Assembly: GCA_021808665.1 (NCBI GenBank)
Contig: JAKBBA010000063.1
Coordinates: 1-18,875 of the forward strand
Source: Actinomycetes bacterium
GTDB lineage: Bacteria > Actinomycetota > Acidimicrobiia > Acidimicrobiales > Palsa-688
Reading direction: 5' to 3'
DNA length: 18,875 bases
Shown here: in pieces, positions 14,610 through 18,875 of the stretch
How positions within the stretch are numbered: the first letter of the stretch is position 1
Layout: each line of letters opens with the position of its first letter
Translations under genes and position numbers: made by a program
The notes under the pieces: model-generated
What the model saw: the letters and a program-made list of their open reading frames with translations, nothing else
Databases searched by the model: none
Told to the model about the DNA's origin: nothing

Positions 14610-16064
14610 CTAGCTCTGGAACAGTTGCTCGGTAAGCGGGTCAAGGTTGAGGGTCTTGAGCTCAAAGAAGGCCTCATAGCCTTCTCGCCCGCTATCGCGT
14701 CCGATACCTGACTTCTTCACGCCGCCAAATGGAGCACGGTTGTTGTACACAAAGTTATTGACGGAGAACGTGCCACTCCGAACTGCTCGTGCGACCTCCA
14801 TTGCGGCCTGCGGACTGCGTGTGAAGACCGCCCCATGGAGGCCGTATTCCGAATCGTTCGCTATCCGGATTGCATCCGCCCGGTCGTCGTAAGGGATGAC
14901 CACAGCCACTGGGCCGAAGATCTCCTCGCGAGCGACCTGCATGTCGTTACTGACGTCCGCCAAGACCGTCGGCTCGACGAACCATCCCTTATCGAGTCCG
15001 CTGGGGCGGCCGCCACCGGCGACGACTCGAGCTCCCGCTTCGACGGCCCCGTCAATGTAGCCCTGCACCCGCTCGCGCTGGCGACTCGTTACGAGTGGAC
15101 CGAGCGTTGTTCCCGGGTCGAAGGGGTCACCGATCACCCAGCTCTTTGCGCCACCAACCAGAGCCTCCACGACCTCCCCGTAGAGGTTGCGGGGGGCGAG
15201 GACGCGGCTCAACGCCGCGCACACCTGCCCCGAGTTGAAGAAGCAGCCCAGCGAGAGTCCGGCGGCAACCTGGTCAAGATCGGCATCCTCCAGCACGATC
15301 GCAGCCGACTTTCCCCCAAGTTCAAGCTGCACACGCTTGAACTCTCGACCGCAGACCTCACCGATTTGCCTTCCGGCGGCGGTCGAGCCCGTGAAGCTCA
15401 CCTTGTTCACCTCGGGATGCCGGACCATGGCTGCGCCCGTGGCCGCCCCGCCAGAGACGACGTTCAAGACACCCGCCGGCAGACCTTCACTCTTAAGAGC
15501 ATCGACGAGGAAGGAGATATCGAGCGGGGTCTCGGGCGCCGGCTTGAAGACGACAGAGCACCCCGCAAGAAGAGCTGGGAGAATCTTCGTCACGGCCGTC
15601 CCGACCGGACCATTCCAAGGGGCGATCGCGGCTACCACACCGACGGGTTCACGCAGAACAGCGGCGGGGCTGCCAGCGTATCGAAGGTCCTGCGCAGGAG
15701 TGGACGTCGCGACCTCGGAGAGGAAAGCAGCGGTGCCGCTTACCCGTTGTGCCTGCGCCGTCGAGGCCGAGATCGGCGCGCCCATCTCGGAGGTGACCAA
15801 ACGGCCCACCTCGTCTGCCTGCTCGGTGAGCGCCGACATAGCCCGCTCGATGACCGCAGCTCGCTCTGCTACCGGCGTGCGCGGCCATGCGCCCTCGTCA
15901 AACGCTGTGCGAGCCGCGCTCACAGCGAGGCCTACTTCCTCCTCAGAGGCCTCAGAGCAGTATCCAACCACCTCTTCCGTCGACGGGCAGACGACCTCGA
16001 TCCGGGCGCCCCCACGTGGCTCGACCCATCTCCCATTGATGAAGAATGAACTATTTTTCGGCAT
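14610..16064 (-). CDS. NAD(P)-dependent aldehyde dehydrogenase
   Basis: Full-length (484 residues) aldehyde dehydrogenase oxidising an aldehyde to a carboxylic acid in the cytoplasm. All hallmarks are present: N151 in APWNGP (oxyanion), K174 in FKPAPETP (cofactor), the FTGSTAAG Rossmann turn (224-231), general base E248 in LELGGKS, nucleophile C282 in NSGQVCAALS, and EEIFGP for cofactor positioning. The C-terminus (PFGGVKKSGIGRD) is typical. ATG at 16064 begins MPKNSSFFINGRWV, the usual family start, although the ribosome binding site is weak (GGA only). It lies 71 bp after the SDR gene and 66 bp before the thiolase-like gene on the same strand. In this cluster it may oxidise the aldehyde made by the NDMA-type alcohol dehydrogenase or the SDR. 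The specific substrate is not determined. Confidence 0.93.
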   Translation of the reverse strand: MPKNSSFFINGRWVEPRGGARIEVVCPSTEEVVGYCSEASEEEVGLAVSAARTAFDEGAWPRTPVAERAAVIERAMSALTEQADEVGRLVTSEMGAPISASTAQAQRVSGTAAFLSEVATSTPAQDLRYAGSPAAVLREPVGVVAAIAPWNGPVGTAVTKILPALLAGCSVVFKPAPETPLDISFLVDALKSEGLPAGVLNVVSGGAATGAAMVRHPEVNKVSFTGSTAAGRQIGEVCGREFKRVQLELGGKSAAIVLEDADLDQVAAGLSLGCFFNSGQVCAALSRVLAPRNLYGEVVEALVGGAKSWVIGDPFDPGTTLGPLVTSRQRERVQGYIDGAVEAGARVVAGGGRPSGLDKGWFVEPTVLADVSNDMQVAREEIFGPVAVVIPYDDRADAIRIANDSEYGLHGAVFTRSPQAAMEVARAVRSGTFSVNNFVYNNRAPFGGVKKSGIGRDSGREGYEAFFELKTLNLDPLTEQLFQS

Positions 16065-16135
16065 TATTCACATCCAAGTACCGGAAGTGGATGTGAAGCC
16101 CTCAAGCCTGACCCGCCCCAAGCCATTGACTCGCC

Positions 16136-17020
16136 TCACTCTTCGTCCTTGCGCCAAGCTGAGTGATCACGGACCGCATCCCCCGCAAACTGGATCGCCA
16201 CCCGGGCGAGGGTGCCCCCGTCCGCTGAAGGAAGGACCGCTCCGGACATGTAGGCCGAGTCATCAGACGCCAAGAAGAGGGCCACGTTGGCGTTGTCCCT
16301 TAGCGACGGGGGGCGACTGAGTTTCAATGGCATTGGCGCCACCGACGGGTCCCACGACCCTGCAGCCTCCTCGTAGGACATCCCGACGACTGGGGAGCCG
16401 GGGGGCTGGAGGAAGTTTGGACTCATACCGTGTGTAGGCGCGAGGGCATTTACGCGGATGCCGTACTTGCCGAGGTCAAAGGCAAGGTTGCGGACGAGGC
16501 CGTTGACCCCGGCCTTCGTCGCTGTGTAGGGACTAATGTTCGGGTACGCAGCAAAGGATGCAGAGGAGGATGTCACCACCATCGATCCCCCTCCGTTCTT
16601 GCGCATCGGAGCGATGACGTGCTTACAGGTGAGAAACACTCCGGTGAGGTTGACAGCGAGCACTGCGTTCCAGTCATCGAGAGGATAGTCCTCCACCTCG
16701 ACAGACTCGCCACCCAGGACACCTGGGACACCGCCGCGGGAGATGCGCCCCGCGTTTGCAAAGGCCACGTCAATCTTCCCAAACGCTGCCAGCCCATCAG
16801 CCACTCCACGGGCCAAGTCCGCCTCCTTCGAGACGTCCCCCTCGACAGCAAGGGCATTGCCCCCTTGGTTTCGAACAAGTTTCTCGGTCTCCGACGCCCG
16901 GTCGCCCAAGATGTCGAAGATGACTACGCTCGCCCCTTCTGCTGCAAAGAGTTGAGCACTCTCGCGTCCGAGACCGGAGCCCCCACCAGTGATAAATGCA
17001 ACCTTGTCCTGAAGCCTCAT
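16136..17020 (-). CDS. Short-chain dehydrogenase/reductase (classical SDR)
   Basis: Complete 294-residue SDR. TGGGSGLG (11-18) binds the dinucleotide; Asp36 at the end of the second strand (IFD) favours NAD over NADP. FANAG (87-91) is the structural NAG motif. The catalytic set is N124, Ser152 in VTSSSASF, Y165 and K169 in SPYTATKAG. The C-terminal part (SPNFLQPPGSP, LFLASDDSAYMSGAVLPSADG) contains the substrate loop and the usual closing motif. GGAGG lies about 10 bases before the ATG. It is the second gene of the minus-strand cluster; the enoyl-CoA hydratase gene ends 131 bp upstream of its start. Likely a secondary alcohol or 3-hydroxyacyl-CoA dehydrogenase; the pathway position after a hydratase suits the latter, but this is inference. 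Confidence 0.93.
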   Translation of the reverse strand: MRLQDKVAFITGGGSGLGRESAQLFAAEGASVVIFDILGDRASETEKLVRNQGGNALAVEGDVSKEADLARGVADGLAAFGKIDVAFANAGRISRGGVPGVLGGESVEVEDYPLDDWNAVLAVNLTGVFLTCKHVIAPMRKNGGGSMVVTSSSASFAAYPNISPYTATKAGVNGLVRNLAFDLGKYGIRVNALAPTHGMSPNFLQPPGSPVVGMSYEEAAGSWDPSVAPMPLKLSRPPSLRDNANVALFLASDDSAYMSGAVLPSADGGTLARVAIQFAGDAVRDHSAWRKDEE

Positions 17021-17151
17021 CGCAGTTCATCCTCCGGGTGATCGGTTGTCGTGTCGGTGCGCACGGAACAATGCGGCTCGGTGCCGGCACTCGACACCAA
17101 TGTCGAATCCTATCCCAGATCGTTGGCTAGGACAAGGGTCGCCCACGGCCT

Positions 17152-17952
17152 CTACTTGCCTTGCCACACGGGGGGCCGCTTCTCCACGAATGCTCGGGGA
17201 CCTTCTTGGTAGTCGCTTGTCATCGCCAAATCCCGCATGGCGAGTCGGCCCTCCCGCCACGTCTCGTCCGAGGTCTGGTCTGACCCCCTGCGGAGGATTC
17301 CTAAGGTCCGCCGTACGGCAAGCGGAGCGTTCGAGTTGATCCGCTCAGCGATAGCGAGCGCTGCCTCCACGCTGTGTCCCGGTTCTGTCAGGTCGCAGAC
17401 CATGCCCAGCTGGTAGGCGCGCTCCGCGCCGATCGGGTCTCCGGTCATCATCATGTGCGTCGCAACTCGTCTCGGTAGCGCCTGCGGCAGCCAAACGAGG
17501 TCGCCGGCCACAGCCAGAAGTGACCACCTCACCTCTGGCAGGCCGAAGCGGCTATCCGTGGACGCAACGATAAGGTCGCTCGCCAGAGCAAGCTCGCACC
17601 CACCCGCCAACGCCGGGCTATTTACGGCGGCGATGACTGGTTTACTCCGAGGCAGTTGGACGAAGCCCCCAAAGCCCCCACGTTTTGTGAACATCTCCTC
17701 GCTCCGGCCCTGGGACACCAGTTTCAGGTCTGCCCCTGCGGAGAACACCCCGCCGGCGCCGGTTAGGACGGCCGCCCAAATATCGGGATCGGCCTCGAGC
17801 CTCTCCACCGCCGCTTCGAGCCCTTGCGCCACTGCGCCGTCCACAGCATTGCGCGCATTCTCTCTATCCATTATGAGAATAGCTGTTCGACCACTTGTCT
17901 GGTATCGAATCATAAGAGTTGACACATCCTGTTGTAAGCGCCCATACTTCAT
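17152..17952 (-). CDS. Enoyl-CoA hydratase/isomerase (crotonase family)
   Basis: Crotonase-fold enzyme, first gene of the minus-strand cluster. DRENARNAV (29-37) is the CoA-binding start, FSAGADL (70-76) and ALAGG (114-118) form the oxyanion hole. Both catalytic acids of true hydratases are present: E120 in GGCELA and E140 in GLPEVRW, so hydration of a 2-enoyl-CoA is plausible. ATG at 17952 gives 266 residues with a partial AGG 4 bases upstream. An in-frame ATG at 17913 (residue 14) gives 253 residues, closer to the usual family length, and would leave the divergent promoter region free of coding sequence; I cannot settle the start. It ends 131 bp before the SDR gene. A ferredoxin gene is divergent 55 bp away, so the two are probably co-controlled. 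Confidence 0.9.
   Translation of the reverse strand: MKYGRLQQDVSTLMIRYQTSGRTAILIMDRENARNAVDGAVAQGLEAAVERLEADPDIWAAVLTGAGGVFSAGADLKLVSQGRSEEMFTKRGGFGGFVQLPRSKPVIAAVNSPALAGGCELALASDLIVASTDSRFGLPEVRWSLLAVAGDLVWLPQALPRRVATHMMMTGDPIGAERAYQLGMVCDLTEPGHSVEAALAIAERINSNAPLAVRRTLGILRRGSDQTSDETWREGRLAMRDLAMTSDYQEGPRAFVEKRPPVWQGK
17919..17948 (+). promoter_or_regulatory. Candidate promoter of the ferredoxin gene
   Basis: A perfect TTGACA (17919-17924), 18 bases, then CATACT (17943-17948; 4 of 6 matches to TATAAT). Transcription would start near 17955. It overlaps the annotated 5' end of the divergent enoyl-CoA hydratase gene if that starts at 17952, and lies just outside it if it starts at 17913. Confidence 0.5.
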
Positions 17953-17958
17953 CTAGCC

Positions 17959-17972
17959 TGTTTTGCAGAACA
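17959..17972. promoter_or_regulatory. Palindromic operator candidate between hydratase and ferredoxin genes
   Basis: TGTTTTGCAGAACA is a 14-bp palindrome with 12 of 14 positions symmetrical. It sits a few bases after the predicted ferredoxin transcription start, where a bound repressor would block the promoter. A TetR- or GntR-type regulator is plausible; none is encoded in the window. Confidence 0.45.
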
Positions 17973-18007
17973 CTTGCTCAGTCGCTTGCGGCCGATAGGA
18001 GGCCTTT

Positions 18008-18205
18008 ATGCATGTACGTGTCATCGAAGGACGCTGTCAGGGTCATACTGTCTGCAACTTGCATGCTCCTGAAGCGTTCGGACTGGACGACGACGACGGG
18101 CACGTCGTGATCCTCCTGGATTCCATACCCGAAGACATGGACGCTGCCGTTCGTCGTGCGGTAGCAAACTGCCCTGAGCGGGCGCTGGAGATCGAGGAGG
18201 CTTAG
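18008..18205 (+). CDS. Small ferredoxin (3Fe-4S type, CxxHxxC...CP)
   Basis: A 65-residue ferredoxin of the kind that passes electrons to cytochrome P450s or other oxygenases in actinobacteria. The cluster ligands are C10 and C16 in RCQGHTVC and the distal Cys in ANCPERAL; the second Cys of a 4Fe-4S motif is replaced by His (CxxHxxC), a variant known in mycobacterial ferredoxins. The acidic middle (DDDDGH) is typical of the partner-binding face. AGGAGG (17997-18002) is 5 bases before the ATG, so the start is firm. It is divergent from the enoyl-CoA hydratase gene and convergent, 17 bp apart, with the alcohol dehydrogenase gene. No P450 or ferredoxin reductase is in the window; one may lie outside it. 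Confidence 0.92.
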   Translation: MHVRVIEGRCQGHTVCNLHAPEAFGLDDDDGHVVILLDSIPEDMDAAVRRAVANCPERALEIEEA

Positions 18206-18222
18206 GATGACGGGAGCGGCGG

Positions 18223-18875
18223 TCAGAGGACGATCACACCGCGCAGGTTCGTACCTGCATGGAGATCGTCGTAGCCCTGGTTGATCTCGTCGAGTGTGTA
18301 GGTCCTCGTAACCATTTCGTCGAGCTTGAGTTGACCCTGCTCGTACATCGAAAGGAGGCGCGGTACATCCTTCGCAGGGGACATCATTCCGAAGAGCACT
18401 CCCTGAATCCGCTTCTGATACATAGCGAACTGCAGGAGGTTCACCGGGATACCGACTTCGTCGGCGCGGGCAACAGCTGTCATCACCACCGTCCCAGCCT
18501 TCCGGATACTGTCCACGGCCGCGGCGACGTCAAGGCTCGTCAGGACGCCCACGGCGAGAATCGTCGCATCAGCGCCCTGACCGTTCGTGAGCGACCGCGC
18601 AAGATCGGCCGCTTCCTCGATGGTCGCGAACGCTTCCGTCGCTCCGAACAGCAGTGACATCTCGCGCTTGAAAGGCACAGGATCGACCGCAATGATCCGG
18701 GTCGCACCAGAGTGGGCAGCACCCTGAACAGCGCTCATTCCGATTCCACCCACGCCGACAACGATGATGATGTCACCGGGCTTGGTCTCAGCAGCGTTGA
18801 CAGCCGACCCCCGGCCGGTAGGTACTCCACATCCGAGCAACGCTGCGGATTGCAGGGGGATGTGGTGCGGGATCT
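18223..18875 (-). CDS. NDMA-type Zn-dependent alcohol dehydrogenase, C-terminal part (5' end outside window)
   Basis: About 217 C-terminal residues of a medium-chain alcohol dehydrogenase; the gene enters from the right edge. LLGCGVPTGRGSAVNAAE, the Rossmann motif VGVGGIGMSAVQGAA, IIAVDPVPFKRE and YQKRIQGVLFGMMSPAKDVP match the group once called N,N-dimethyl-4-nitrosoaniline-dependent (NDMA) alcohol dehydrogenases of actinobacteria. Members hold their nicotinamide cofactor tightly and need an external acceptor, now linked to the peptide-derived cofactor mycofactocin. The catalytic zinc ligands in the N-terminal domain are not in view. The stop is at 18223-18225, convergent with the ferredoxin gene. 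It should oxidise an alcohol to an aldehyde, feeding the aldehyde dehydrogenase encoded nearby. Confidence 0.88.
   Translation of the reverse strand, partial: IPHHIPLQSAALLGCGVPTGRGSAVNAAETKPGDIIIVVGVGGIGMSAVQGAAHSGATRIIAVDPVPFKREMSLLFGATEAFATIEEAADLARSLTNGQGADATILAVGVLTSLDVAAAVDSIRKAGTVVMTAVARADEVGIPVNLLQFAMYQKRIQGVLFGMMSPAKDVPRLLSMYEQGQLKLDEMVTRTYTLDEINQGYDDLHAGTNLRGVIVL

Noticed and set aside
14835..16049. Plus-strand open frames (404 and 377 codons) opposite the aldehyde dehydrogenase gene
   Set aside because: The minus strand encodes an aldehyde dehydrogenase with every catalytic residue; the plus frames are shadows.

Overview
The window is high-GC DNA with strong purine-rich ribosome binding sites, GTG/TTG starts and very short intergenic gaps. 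The gene families point to an actinobacterium (Actinomycetota): an NDMA-type alcohol dehydrogenase, a WS/DGAT-type acyltransferase, a His-variant small ferredoxin, a thiolase-like protein of the mycobacterial TLP1 kind and an actinobacterial-style IS1380 element. The genus cannot be fixed from the sequence alone.

The window has two halves. The left part (1 to about 11,560) is an accessory zone rich in mobile DNA. It opens with an integrase C-terminus cut off at the codon of its catalytic tyrosine. An intact, tightly coupled three-gene recombination operon follows (290-4167): an active-looking tyrosine recombinase, a small Cro/C1-type HTH protein, and an 814-residue protein that joins eight zinc-ribbon-like modules to a tyrosine-recombinase fold lacking every catalytic residue. 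Next come a decayed type I restriction subunit (hsdR, minus strand, with frameshifts, a nonsense codon and a missing N-terminal half), the 3' half of an IS1380-family element, and a spacer with a 21-bp tandem repeat and a possible integrase scrap. An intact amidohydrolase gene (7802-9529) follows, then a wax ester synthase/diacylglycerol acyltransferase pseudogene whose active-site segment is replaced by an ISL3-family transposase fragment missing both ends.

The right part (about 11,750 to 18,875) is intact metabolic DNA. It holds an APH-fold phosphotransferase gene with a plausible promoter, then convergent to it a four-gene minus-strand cluster transcribed as enoyl-CoA hydratase, SDR dehydrogenase, aldehyde dehydrogenase, thiolase-like protein. 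A small ferredoxin is divergent from the cluster head, with a shared promoter/operator region, and the C-terminal part of an NDMA-type alcohol dehydrogenase runs off the right edge. Together these suggest catabolism of an alcohol or hydroxylated substrate: monooxygenation (ferredoxin, with an oxygenase outside the window), alcohol to aldehyde (ADH), aldehyde to acid (ALDH), then beta-oxidation-like steps on CoA esters (hydratase, SDR, thiolase-like). The substrate is not determined.

The most system-like novelty is the recombinase / HTH / zinc-ribbon dead-recombinase trio at 290-4167. It looks like a self-contained mobile element or integration module in which a catalytically dead partner may serve as a DNA-recognition or architectural subunit.
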